Of a stretch of 31,793 bases of DNA, positions 7,511 through 15,298 are shown in pieces. The stretch's first letter is position 1. Each line of letters opens with the position of its first letter. Source of the stretch: DATJHM01 sp035493895 (GTDB lineage Bacteria > Chloroflexota > Ktedonobacteria > Ktedonobacterales > Ktedonobacteraceae). Under the pieces are notes generated by a model. It did no database searches, was not told the origin of the DNA, and saw nothing but the letters and a program-made list of their open reading frames with translations. The DNA lies in contig DATJHM010000194.1 in NCBI GenBank assembly GCA_035493895.1, positions 1-31,793 of the forward strand, in the 5' to 3' direction. Made by a program: the position numbers and the translations under genes.

Positions 7511-8430
7511 GCAGCACCCATGCTTCTCGTTCATCTGTTGTACTCCATCGGCGTGAGTGGCAGCGAAGAAGCACGATCTTTTTCCGCTATTGTGTGTTAG
7601 TGGTGGTTGCACTGCTGATCTTGATTCCATTCATCTGGGTGGTTTCGCTGGCCTTTTCGAATCCTGCTGAGGCCTTTGCCTATCCGCCGCATCTTATCCC
7701 GCAACATCCCACGCTCGATAATTTCGTGGGCCTGCTCACCGGCAATATGGTCCCGGTGGCGCTCGTGAATAGCATTGTCGTCGCGGGCACGGCGACGCTG
7801 ACCAACATTTTTTTCGCGACCATGGCAGGATATGCGTTCGCGCGTCTGCAATTTCCCGGACGCGATTCCGTCTTCTTTCTGCTGATCGCGACCACGATGG
7901 TGCCCACAGCCGTCACGCTGATCCCGCTGTTCTTGCTCGTGAAGGGCTTCCCGCTATCAGGCGGAAACGATCTCTTCGGGCAGGGCGGTAGCGGGCTGCT
8001 CAATACGCTGCCGGGCTTGATGATACCCCATATCGTGCAGGCGCTGAACATTTTCCTGGCGCGCCAATTTTTTATGGGCCAGCCGGAAGAACTGGCCGAG
8101 GCAGCTCGCGTCGATGGTGCCTCCGAGTTTCGTACATTCTTCCGCATCTATCTACCCATCTCGCAGCCGATGATCGCCACGATCGCCATTATTGCGTTCA
8201 CTGGCGCATGGGAAGATTTTCTCTGGCCCCTGGTCATCTCGACCTCGCCCACCAACTATACCATTCAGGTTGCGCTAAGCTCGCTTGCTGGCATAGGAGG
8301 AGGGGGCACGGTAGATTGGGGTCCGTTAATGGCAGCCACGGCCATAGCCACACTGCCATTATTAGCAGCATTTCTCTTCTTTCAACGCTACTTTATCGCA
8401 GGTCTCACCACAGGTAGCGTGAAAGGATAA
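7507..8430 (+). CDS. Sugar ABC transporter permease, MalG/UgpE type
   Basis: 307 residues. ATGA overlap with the preceding permease stop and AGGAGG at 7493-7498 fix the start and indicate translational coupling. Six predicted membrane helices (first near residues 27-50, VLVVVALLILIPFIWVVSLAF) and the EAA loop EELAEAARVDGASEF at about 198-212. It ends with the usual short tail GLTTGSVKG of this family. It forms the second half of the channel. Seventeen bases after its stop lies a dispersed hairpin repeat, which may mark the transcript's 3' end or a partial terminator before the oxidoreductase gene. Confidence 0.93.
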   Translation: MSSTHASRSSVVLHRREWQRRSTIFFRYCVLVVVALLILIPFIWVVSLAFSNPAEAFAYPPHLIPQHPTLDNFVGLLTGNMVPVALVNSIVVAGTATLTNIFFATMAGYAFARLQFPGRDSVFFLLIATTMVPTAVTLIPLFLLVKGFPLSGGNDLFGQGGSGLLNTLPGLMIPHIVQALNIFLARQFFMGQPEELAEAARVDGASEFRTFFRIYLPISQPMIATIAIIAFTGAWEDFLWPLVISTSPTNYTIQVALSSLAGIGGGGTVDWGPLMAATAIATLPLLAAFLFFQRYFIAGLTTGSVKG

Positions 8431-8431
8431 C

Positions 8432-8500
8432 CCCATCGCCCCCACCCCTGTAGAGTCTGCTTGTCTGCGACCGGGGCGACGACGAGATGGGGGCGATGGG
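8432..8500 (+). repeat. Hairpin repeat enclosed by a 13-bp inverted repeat
   Basis: CCCATCGCCCCCA at 8432-8444 and its exact reverse complement at 8488-8500 bracket a copy of the dispersed hairpin module (GTAGAG and TGCTTGTCTGCG at 8450-8468). The outer stem would make a very stable RNA fold between the permease gene and the oxidoreductase gene. It is not a classic terminator because no T-run follows. Confidence 0.65.
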
Positions 8501-8578
8501 CAACGTGACATTGCAGACAGGCCGCGCATCTACGGGAATAGCGAATTTCGAAAAAAGACACATAGAAATGAGTTTTGT

Positions 8579-10183
8579 ATGAAAGAGCGACAAACCGATA
8601 TTGTCATTATTGGCGGAGGATTAGGCGGATTTGCGGGCGCATTAGCCGCGCTCCGCCTGGGGAAACGCGTGATTATCACCGAAGAGACGGACTGGATCGG
8701 CGGCCAGATCACCTCGCAGGCCGTTCCCCCGGACGAGCATCCGTGGATCGAGAGCTCCGGTTGCACGGCCAGCTATCGCCGTTTTCGCGAAGGCGTGCGC
8801 AATTATTATCGGCAGCACTATCCGATGACGCCGGAGGCCCGCGCAATCCCCAATCTCAATCCCGGCCAGGGCAACGTCAGCCGACTCTGTCATGAGCCAA
8901 GAGTGGGCCTCGCCGTGCTGGAATCGATGCTCGCTCCATACATTTCCAGCGGACAGGCTGATGTCCTCTTGCAACATCGTCCGGTATCTGTAGAGCACGA
9001 AGGGGATCGTGTGCGCGCCGTGGTCGTCGAGAGTATCCTGAATGGTGAGCAAACGGTTATTGTTGCGCCGTACATCCTGGATGCCACCGAGCTGGGCGAT
9101 CTGCTGCCACTCGCCGGGGTTGAGCATGTGATCGGCGCGGAGAGTCAGGCGCAAACGAACGAACCGCACGCCATCGACGGCGAAGCTCAGCCGCTCGATC
9201 AACAGGCCATTACCTGGTGTTTCGCGATGGACTATTTTCCCGAGGAAGACCATACGATTGAGAAGCCGGAAGAGTACGATTTCTGGCGCTCGTATCAGGC
9301 CCCCTTCTGGCCTGATCGCCATTTGAGCTGGCGCTTCAATACGCCCATCACCCTGCAACCCACGTATCGCCCACTGTTTCTTGGACCCAGCGATGAAGTC
9401 CGCTCAAACGACTTCTGGCATTATCGACGCATCCTTTACCGCAAACATTATCCAGAAGGTCTCTATGGCAGCGATATTGTGCTGGTCAACTGGTGGGAGA
9501 ACGACTACTGGTTGGGGCCATTGCTCGGCGTTTCTGAAGAGGAGGCGCAACGCAATCTGTGGCGTGCCAAACAGCTCAGCCTCTCGCTTTTATACTGGAT
9601 GCAGACGGAAGCGGAACGGCCAGAGGGAGGCTACGGATATCCCGGGCTGCGTCTACGTCCCGAACTGATGGGGACGAGCGACGGACTGGCGAAGTCAATC
9701 TATATCAGGGAGAGCCGCCGTATTCAGGCAGAGTTCACGGTTACGGAAAATCACGTCGGTGTAGAGGCTCGTCAGCCGGGACAGGGTGCGGAGATCTTTC
9801 ACGATACCGTCGGCATCGGCAGCTACCGCATCGATCTGCATCCGAGCTCGAACGGACGAGATACGATCGACATCAGCACGTGGCCCTTCCAGATTCCGCT
9901 GGGTGCGCTGATCCCTGCCCGCGTCGAGAATCTGCTGCCCGCCAACAAAAATATCGGGTCCACGCATATCACTAACGGCTGTTATCGTCTGCATCCAGTC
10001 GAATGGAACATCGGAGAGGCCGCGGGCGCGCTGGCCGCCTACTGTCTCACGAAGGGACTGGTACCCCGGCAGGTGCGTAACACGCCAGCCTTATTGCACG
10101 ATTTTCAACGCGTCCTCAGCGAAGATCTGGGCTTTGAACTGAGCTGGTCGGACGAAATTCGCGTGACGCAAAAGTATTATTAG
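8579..10183 (+). CDS. FAD-dependent oxidoreductase (FAD_oxidored, PF12831-type)
   Basis: 534 residues. The dinucleotide-binding motif GGGLGG is at about 11-16 (DIVIIGGGLGGFAGALAALRLG), followed by EETDWIGGQITSQAVPPDEHPWIE, the pattern of the PF12831 FAD family. The C-terminal part has NIGSTHITNGCYRLHPVEWNIGEAAGALAAYCL, which closes the FAD site in this family. No export signal, so cytosolic. Its place directly after the sugar importer suggests that it oxidises the imported sugar or a derivative such as a glycoside hydroxyl; the family is often found in carbohydrate clusters but the substrate is not known. The ribosome-binding site is weak (GAAATGAG). The TAG stop starts a dispersed hairpin repeat. 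Confidence 0.87.
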   Translation: MKERQTDIVIIGGGLGGFAGALAALRLGKRVIITEETDWIGGQITSQAVPPDEHPWIESSGCTASYRRFREGVRNYYRQHYPMTPEARAIPNLNPGQGNVSRLCHEPRVGLAVLESMLAPYISSGQADVLLQHRPVSVEHEGDRVRAVVVESILNGEQTVIVAPYILDATELGDLLPLAGVEHVIGAESQAQTNEPHAIDGEAQPLDQQAITWCFAMDYFPEEDHTIEKPEEYDFWRSYQAPFWPDRHLSWRFNTPITLQPTYRPLFLGPSDEVRSNDFWHYRRILYRKHYPEGLYGSDIVLVNWWENDYWLGPLLGVSEEEAQRNLWRAKQLSLSLLYWMQTEAERPEGGYGYPGLRLRPELMGTSDGLAKSIYIRESRRIQAEFTVTENHVGVEARQPGQGAEIFHDTVGIGSYRIDLHPSSNGRDTIDISTWPFQIPLGALIPARVENLLPANKNIGSTHITNGCYRLHPVEWNIGEAAGALAAYCLTKGLVPRQVRNTPALLHDFQRVLSEDLGFELSWSDEIRVTQKYY

Positions 10184-10229
10184 GCGAAGCACGGTTTGTC
10201 TGCGCCGGGGCCGGGTCTTATCCCGACCC
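10181..10229 (+). repeat. Two-hairpin dispersed repeat at the oxidoreductase stop
   Basis: The first module begins with the stop codon TAG (10181-10183) and ends TTTGTCTGCGCC (10195-10206). The second hairpin is GGGTC (10213-10217) with GACCC (10225-10229) around TTATCCC. Together with the copies at 8450, 11904 and 27484 it supports a family with fixed loops and variable stems. It may act as a 3'-end or termination element. Confidence 0.6.
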
Positions 10230-10297
10230 CATGCATATCCCTCACCAATCTTCACAAGAGACATGCTCGACCAAAAGATAGTGGTCCTGAGTCCTGA

Positions 10298-11653
10298 TTA
10301 CGTCACTTTTTTCTTGACATCCGTTTTTCCATCTTTCTGCCAGCTCACGCTATAGCTGGTTGTCGTTTGTTCTGTGATGGAAGGTACTTGTAAGTCGTTA
10401 TGTTCGATACCTTTACGGCTCGGAAGACCTTCGGCCAACGTCTTATTGTTCAATGTGAAGTTGGTTGGCAATACCAGCCCCTCGTAAAAACGTGCGGTCG
10501 CGGCGATGATGATGCGTCCCTCCCGACTCTCAATAGGCTCATCTTGCGCAATTTCATCGTCGTATGGCCGTTCGTCCAGTTCTACCGAACCCTCCTCCTC
10601 GCCCTTCTCCATATTAGAAGCCGAAGCCAGGGCCTTCTGCAATTCTTTTTGCCATTGAATGGTGTCAGCAATGAAGTCTTTCGTGTAACCCGCTCCTGGC
10701 TCTACCCTCCACGCCTCCTGATACTGCTCCATCTCCTGCTGCTTGTTCCCTTTGAGGGTGGTATAATTTTCTACCCAGACAATATCTTGAATGACATACC
10801 CTCCCACAAGCGAAGGAGAGCCAAGCTGCCAATGTGACTTCCAACGAAATTCGCCGAAATCCCCTTTTGTTTCCTCTACATCTATCCGCTCCAGTTTTGT
10901 CGGTGGCTTTGTTATCAGTTGAATACTGCTGGCGACGACCCGACCATTGTGAATATCGAAATTGACTACATCGCCCGGTGTCAGCGTCACCCCTTCAGGC
11001 AAACCAAAGCTGGTATCATTCTCTGGCGCATAAATATAGACTTCGTCATAATCCTGGACAACCTGACCTCGAAACATTTGAATGGGGAGATTACCGCCTC
11101 CCCTGGCCGGACTGCTTGCAGGTGAGAGCACGCCCGCTGGTATCGGTCCCCTCTCAGGCAACATAGGCGTTGTGCGCCCTCTCGCGAACTGCGCCGCCTG
11201 ATCAGCCTCCGCTTCCAGCCGGGCATCATCATTGATTGGCATATCCCCGCCATGCCCAAGCGTATTGACACGCCCCTGCTTCTGCTGCACCACATGCCAG
11301 GCTTCATGTGCCAGATGTTGCTCCTGCCCTGGCCCCACATAGATCTCATTGCCCTGTGTATAGGCCAATACGCGCATAGCAGCCGGTTTAGAGGAGTTGT
11401 GGTGAACCAGTACATCATCCAGAGACACCCCAGAAAGGGTTTTCATCCCTGCTTTCACAGGATCAGGCAGGCCAGTCGTATTTTCAGGAGGATAGATCGA
11501 GACGCGCGCGAAAGACCAGCCAGAGCGCCCGGCATGCTGAAGATCAGGAGAGAGGGGAACAGGAGCAGACGTGCGTGTTGAGCGTACCGCCATGGGAGAT
11601 GAAGCGGGATGCACCATCTGCTTCTTACGTTGAAATACATATGTGTTTCCCAT
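10298..11653 (-). CDS. DUF4157 (eCIS-core-like, zincin-fold) domain protein
   Basis: 451 residues from the ATG at 11653, supported by GAGGAGG at 11664-11670, 10 nt upstream; the frame stays open to 11914 only because it runs through a dispersed repeat. Residues about 70-140 are a DUF4157 domain with the metallopeptidase-like motif H116-E-A-W-H120 in HLAHEAWHVVQQKQGRV, preceded by AYTQGNEIYVGPGQE. In characterised settings such domains are found in proteins linked to extracellular contractile injection systems and in polymorphic-toxin-like proteins. Residues about 190-451 are acidic and of unknown function, with a beta-rich stretch (GGYVIQDIVWVENYTT, YQEAWRVEPG) that might be an effector domain. 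No signal peptide and no eCIS genes nearby. It is convergent with the oxidoreductase gene. Confidence 0.8.
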   Translation of the reverse strand: MGNTYVFQRKKQMVHPASSPMAVRSTRTSAPVPLSPDLQHAGRSGWSFARVSIYPPENTTGLPDPVKAGMKTLSGVSLDDVLVHHNSSKPAAMRVLAYTQGNEIYVGPGQEQHLAHEAWHVVQQKQGRVNTLGHGGDMPINDDARLEAEADQAAQFARGRTTPMLPERGPIPAGVLSPASSPARGGGNLPIQMFRGQVVQDYDEVYIYAPENDTSFGLPEGVTLTPGDVVNFDIHNGRVVASSIQLITKPPTKLERIDVEETKGDFGEFRWKSHWQLGSPSLVGGYVIQDIVWVENYTTLKGNKQQEMEQYQEAWRVEPGAGYTKDFIADTIQWQKELQKALASASNMEKGEEEGSVELDERPYDDEIAQDEPIESREGRIIIAATARFYEGLVLPTNFTLNNKTLAEGLPSRKGIEHNDLQVPSITEQTTTSYSVSWQKDGKTDVKKKVT

Positions 11654-11807
11654 AGGGAGAAAGCCTCCTCTTATATGCACGGGGAATGAGCAAAAGAGTC
11701 GCCATTTTCTCTCGGCCATCTTTGCAAGCTGAGACGCGAATAGAGAGAAAGATACCTTTAGCCAGTATACAGCAAAAAAACGCAACAGAACAGAAAACGT
11801 CCATGTG

Positions 11808-11927
11808 GTCCCCACCCTCGAAGAAAAGCAGAGGTAGGGGCAGCGGTTTATCCCTGCCCGCGCACCCCACCTGCCCTCCCGGCCTTCAGGTTGCTGCGTA
11901 TTTGGCGCAGACAAGCTGCGCCTCTAC
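11808..11927 (-). repeat. Full-length two-hairpin dispersed repeat, downstream of the PdxA-like gene
   Basis: The most complete copy, read on the minus strand from 11927: the first hairpin GGCGCAGCTTGTCTGCGCC (GGCGCA pairs with TGCGCC), then AAATACGCAGCAACC, a G-rich linker, and a second hairpin GGGCAG / CTGCCC around GGATAAACCG. The outer end 11808-11839 recurs at 974-1004. It starts 13 bp after the pdxA-like stop codon and points the same way. Its open frame artificially lengthens the neighbouring DUF4157 gene. Confidence 0.7.
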
Positions 11928-11940
11928 GTGGAATGTTGTA

Positions 11941-12966
11941 TTACACCGTAACGCTGCTGGTTGACATACGCGCCGCAACCTCCATCGCTTCGACCATGCT
12001 ATCGCTGCTGGCGATGCCACGACCCGCGATATCAAAGGCGGTCCCGTGATCCACGGACGTACGAATGATGGGCAAACCAAGCGTCACATTGACACCGCTC
12101 ACAGCAGTCCATTTGTTCGTGACAGGATCGACGTTGAAGCCAACGGTCTTGACGGCGACATGGCCCTGATCGTGATACATGGCAACGGCCGCATCGTACG
12201 TACCGGCACGTGTCTTGACAAAGATAGTATCGCCGGGAATCGGTCCTTCGACGTTGATCCCTTCGGCCCGCGCCTGCTCGATGGCGGGACGGATATTCTC
12301 GTCGTCCTCAGTCCCAAAGAGACCGCCCTCACCACTGTGCGGATTGAGGCCCGCAACGGCGATGCGCGGCTCAGCGATGCCGAAGCGCTTCAAAGCATCC
12401 TGCGTCAACAGAATTACCTGATGGACACGCGCCTGCGTCACCAGATCGGGCACTCTCCGCAGGGATACGTGCGTCGTGACGTGGGAGACGCGCAGATTGC
12501 CGTGCGCGAGCATCATACAAGAACCTTTAGAATTGGTCAGTTTTGTGAAGATTTCAGTATGGCCAGGATAGCTATAACCACCAAGATGTAATGCTTCTTT
12601 ATTCAATGGCGCAGTTACAACCGCAGAGACGCGGTTCTGCATCGCAAGATCGATCGCACGCGCAATATATTCATAGGCCGCCGCACCATACTCGCCCTTC
12701 AATTGTCCCCAGGCGATAGGCGACTCAACCGTGCCGGTGTGCAGCACGTTCACCGCACCCTCTTCCGCTTCCTCGGGATTCTCAATACGTTTGATCGGAA
12801 GCTGCGTCTTACAGATAGCTTTTGCCTCTTCGATTGCGAAAGCGCTACCGACAACGACGACCGTTCCCAGAGCTCGCGCCTTGGGATCATCCAGAGCTTT
12901 CACCGTAATTTCAGGCCCAATCCCGGCAGGATCGCCCAGCGTGATCGCTAATGGTTGCTTTGACAT
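11941..12966 (-). CDS. pdxA2: PdxA2-type 4-phospho-D-threonate / D-erythronate dehydrogenase (PdxA family)
   Basis: 341 residues, start at 12966 with GGAGC about 9 nt upstream; the longer frame to 13155 overlaps the DeoR gene. The PdxA fold is clear: ITLGDPAGIGPEI at 8-20, SYPGHTEIF at 132-140, and the metal-binding histidines H166, H210 and H265 match the E. coli PdxA pattern. PdxA proper makes vitamin B6; the PdxA2 branch oxidises and decarboxylates four-carbon sugar-acid 4-phosphates to dihydroxyacetone phosphate. The DUF1537 kinase and sugar-acid permease in the same locus favour the catabolic role. It lies 37 bp behind the DeoR gene and is probably cotranscribed with it. Confidence 0.9.
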   Translation of the reverse strand: MSKQPLAITLGDPAGIGPEITVKALDDPKARALGTVVVVGSAFAIEEAKAICKTQLPIKRIENPEEAEEGAVNVLHTGTVESPIAWGQLKGEYGAAAYEYIARAIDLAMQNRVSAVVTAPLNKEALHLGGYSYPGHTEIFTKLTNSKGSCMMLAHGNLRVSHVTTHVSLRRVPDLVTQARVHQVILLTQDALKRFGIAEPRIAVAGLNPHSGEGGLFGTEDDENIRPAIEQARAEGINVEGPIPGDTIFVKTRAGTYDAAVAMYHDQGHVAVKTVGFNVDPVTNKWTAVSGVNVTLGLPIIRTSVDHGTAFDIAGRGIASSDSMVEAMEVAARMSTSSVTV

Positions 12967-13003
12967 GTTTCTATGCTCCTTCCTTAAACGGAACCGGATC
13001 ATT

Positions 13004-13771
13004 TTATACCATATGAACAGAGATGCCGTGCTCTCGCAGGCGTGAAATCGTCGTTTGGTCGGCCTCTCGATCTGTAACAAGATCATGGAGATATTTGAGG
13101 GGAACAATTGGCGCGAACGCTCTCCGCCCAAGCTTGGTATGATCAGCAAGCACAATGACGCGGCGCGCCGCCTGGACCATCAGGGCTTTGATCCGCGCAA
13201 CTTCGAGATTGGTTTCGCTCGCGCCCATCTCATCGAGCGCGTGGACACCGAGAAATGTGATGTCGACATGGAGCCCGCCAAGCATATCAGCCGTCGCCGT
13301 TCCACCAAGCGTATAGTGATGCTTGCGCAAGGTGCCGCCCGTTACAATCAAAGCCGAGACGGCAGGATGGTCCGCAAGCTCGCCCGCGATCAGGACATCG
13401 TTCGTCACGATGGTCAGATCATGATACCCCTGCAACGAATGCGTCACTTCGAACACGGTCGAGCTGGAGTCAAGCAGCAAGCTCTGGCCGTTTTCGATAA
13501 GCTGAGCGGCGGCGGTCCCGATACGCTGCTTCTCATCCTGCATTTGCAACGATTGGAGAGCATGCTCGGGCTCGGCAGTGGTCAGGCGCGCCTCCTCAAC
13601 AAAGGCACCACCATGGGTTCGGCGGAGATGATTCTGGTCGCTGAGCGCGTCCAGATCGCGTCGAATGGTCGCGGCGGAGACATCGAGCAAGGCTTCAAGC
13701 TCGGTAATCGAGATGGAACCATGCTGCTTCACAATGTCCAGAATTTTTGAGCGGCGGGCCGCTGGTATCAT
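13004..13771 (-). CDS. DeoR-family transcriptional regulator
   Basis: 255 residues. The DeoR helix-turn-helix is at about 6-58 (RRSKILDIVKQHGSISITELEALLDVSAATIRRDLDAL) and the sugar-phosphate-sensing DeoRC domain at about 75-235, with the ISOCOT-fold motif LLLDSSSTVFEVTHSL. Members are usually repressors released by a phosphorylated intermediate, here plausibly the 4-phospho-threonate or erythronate made by the kinase. It is divergent from the permease-kinase operon and heads the PdxA2 operon. AAAGGGA about 12 nt before the ATG is the ribosome-binding site, and TTGCAA-18-TATAAT on the minus strand is its promoter. The AAATCGATTT sites at 13975-14049 are its candidate operators. Confidence 0.92.
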   Translation of the reverse strand: MIPAARRSKILDIVKQHGSISITELEALLDVSAATIRRDLDALSDQNHLRRTHGGAFVEEARLTTAEPEHALQSLQMQDEKQRIGTAAAQLIENGQSLLLDSSSTVFEVTHSLQGYHDLTIVTNDVLIAGELADHPAVSALIVTGGTLRKHHYTLGGTATADMLGGLHVDITFLGVHALDEMGASETNLEVARIKALMVQAARRVIVLADHTKLGRRAFAPIVPLKYLHDLVTDREADQTTISRLREHGISVHMV

Positions 13772-13792
13772 AGCTGATCTCTGTTCCCTTTA

Positions 13793-13822
13793 ATTATAGG
13801 ATTCTCCTGCATGATTTTGCAA
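13793..13822 (-). promoter_or_regulatory. Promoter of the deoR-pdxA2 operon
   Basis: On the minus strand TTGCAA (13822-13817) and TATAAT (13798-13793) with an 18-bp spacer; predicted start near 13786, leaving a leader of about 15 nt. A second TTGCAA lies 20 bp upstream at 13837-13842, within an inverted repeat CACTAT (13832-13837) / ATAGTG (13846-13851), which is a possible operator. Confidence 0.7.
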
Positions 13823-13974
13823 GAATATGATCACTATTGCAAAGTATAGTGGAAAGCAGGCCAATCGTCAAGTGAATTTTTCTACGCGCCATCACAGTTT
13901 CCGATAGAATGACACAATTTGGCAAATCACTATCCGCAGAACGAAGGCAACATGGACCTTCAACCCTATGGCAC

Positions 13975-14049
13975 AAATCGATTTACCTGATTATACTCGC
14001 CTCAACAAATCGATTTGCTCAACGGCATACGTTGCGACAAAATCGATTT
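13975..14049. promoter_or_regulatory. Three helically phased AAATCGATTT operators
   Basis: The 10-bp palindrome AAATCGATTT occurs at 13975-13984, 14007-14016 and 14040-14049, with centres 32 and 33 bp apart, or about three helical turns. The middle copy is extended to CAAATCGATTTG. All three lie in the 489-bp region between the divergent DeoR and permease operons, so a factor bound to them would occupy one face of the helix. The DeoR protein is the likely ligand. The rest of this gap holds the two promoters and a leader hairpin. Confidence 0.75.
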
Positions 14050-14135
14050 GCGCCATGATCCCTGCCTGCGTTCCCCTCCGCCTTCTCTCGCCCTCTCTCC
14101 AGAAATGCAATATTTTGATTGATTTTGAAACATTA

Positions 14136-14164
14136 TTGATTTTTTTGACGCTATGTGCTATATA
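14136..14164 (+). promoter_or_regulatory. Candidate promoter of the permease-kinase operon
   Basis: TTGATT (14136-14141) and TATATA (14159-14164) with a 17-bp spacer in a very AT-rich stretch; an alternative is TTGACG at 14145-14150 with TGATAT 17 bp further. It would place the 14183-14208 hairpin at the start of the leader. Confidence 0.4.
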
Positions 14165-14182
14165 TTTTGATATCCAATAACG

Positions 14183-14208
14183 ATGAGACACCAGGGTTGG
14201 TGTCTCAT
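14183..14208 (+). promoter_or_regulatory. Perfect 11-bp leader hairpin before the permease gene
   Basis: ATGAGACACCA (14183-14193) and TGGTGTCTCAT (14198-14208) around a GGGT tetraloop. It lies 52 nt before the TTG start of the permease, near the expected 5' end of the mRNA, and no T-run follows. It may protect the 5' end, influence translation, or be a DNA-binding palindrome. Confidence 0.6.
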
Positions 14209-14260
14209 AAAAATGGCAATGATTGACAAATTGTGCCTTAGTATTGAAAGGAACGATGAA

Positions 14261-15274
14261 TTGACGGTTCCAATTAAACGAACACTGGAGAAAGTTCCAG
14301 GAGGGATGATGATTATCCCCCTCCTGATCGGAGCACTTATCAAAACATTTGCACCTCAAGTGATTACGATAGGCTCATTTTCGACGGCTCTCATGCAGGG
14401 CACATTGACGATTCTGGCTGTTTACTACGTATGTATAGGCTCGACTATCTCTCTTGCCTCAACACCTTATGTCTTGAAAAAAGGCGGGGCTCTGCTGGTT
14501 GCGAAGATTGGTATGGCCATGCTACTGGTCTTTCTTATTTCCCGCTTCTCGCCCAACAATACCTTTCTTGGCATCTCGACACTGGCGATTCTTGCCGCGA
14601 TGAATGATACCAATGGCGGCCTCTATATGGCACTGCTGGGACAGTACGGACGCAATAAAGATGTGGCATCATACGCGATCCAGAGTATTGAGAGCGGCCC
14701 CTTCCTGACGATGCTGGTATTGGGCGTTACTGGCCTGGCACATTTCCCCATCCTGGCTTTCGTCGCCGCCATTGCCCCACTGCTGCTTGGCGTTCTTCTT
14801 GGCAACCTGGACCCTTCGCTACGTGATTGGTTGGGCAAGGCTTCCCCGATTATGATCCCTTTCTTCGCATTCGCATTAGGCATTTCGATTAATCTCTCAT
14901 CGATTGGCAAGGCAGGGTTGAGCGGTATTGCCCTCGGCGTCGGCGTGGTCGTCTTCACAGGCATCGCGCTGATTATCATGGACCGTCTGACCGGCGGCGA
15001 TGGGGTAACTGGCCTCGCCGCTGCATCGACAGCCGGAAATGCAGTCGCCGTACCTGCGGCCATCGCGGTACTGGCCCATCAATATATACCTATCGTCCCC
15101 CAGGCAACCGTACAGGTAGCGACGGCGATTATCGTGACGGCGCTCCTCGTACCGCTCGTCACTTCTGGTTGGGCACGTCTGGTCAATGGGAAAAAAGTGG
15201 AGAGCAAGGACGAGCAATTCACACAACAGCAGCAATTGAACGTTCAGCCTCAATCTGAACAGGCTGCTTCCTGA
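14261..15274 (+). CDS. 2-keto-3-deoxygluconate permease family transporter (KdgT-like)
   Basis: 337 residues with a TTG start at 14261, chosen because AAAGGA at 14247-14252 stands 8 nt upstream and the protein then begins MTVPIKRTLEKVPGGMMIIPLLIGAL, the conserved KdgT N-terminus. ATGs further upstream (14183, 14213, 14219) lack a ribosome-binding site, and the first lies inside a hairpin. About ten membrane helices with family signatures such as AAMNDTNGGLYMALLGQYG and AASTAGNAVAVPAAIA. KdgT is a proton symporter for sugar acids; here the cargo is probably a four-carbon acid such as threonate or erythronate, judging by the kinase 24 bp downstream. The C-terminal tail is Q-rich and hydrophilic. 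Confidence 0.88.
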   Translation: MTVPIKRTLEKVPGGMMIIPLLIGALIKTFAPQVITIGSFSTALMQGTLTILAVYYVCIGSTISLASTPYVLKKGGALLVAKIGMAMLLVFLISRFSPNNTFLGISTLAILAAMNDTNGGLYMALLGQYGRNKDVASYAIQSIESGPFLTMLVLGVTGLAHFPILAFVAAIAPLLLGVLLGNLDPSLRDWLGKASPIMIPFFAFALGISINLSSIGKAGLSGIALGVGVVVFTGIALIIMDRLTGGDGVTGLAAASTAGNAVAVPAAIAVLAHQYIPIVPQATVQVATAIIVTALLVPLVTSGWARLVNGKKVESKDEQFTQQQQLNVQPQSEQAAS

Positions 15275-15298
15275 TAGAAAGAAAGCAAGGATAGAACG

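Noticed and set aside
11654..11914. N-terminal extension of the DUF4157 protein
   Set aside because: These 87 codons are the reading-through of a dispersed intergenic repeat; a strong ribosome-binding site marks the start at 11653.
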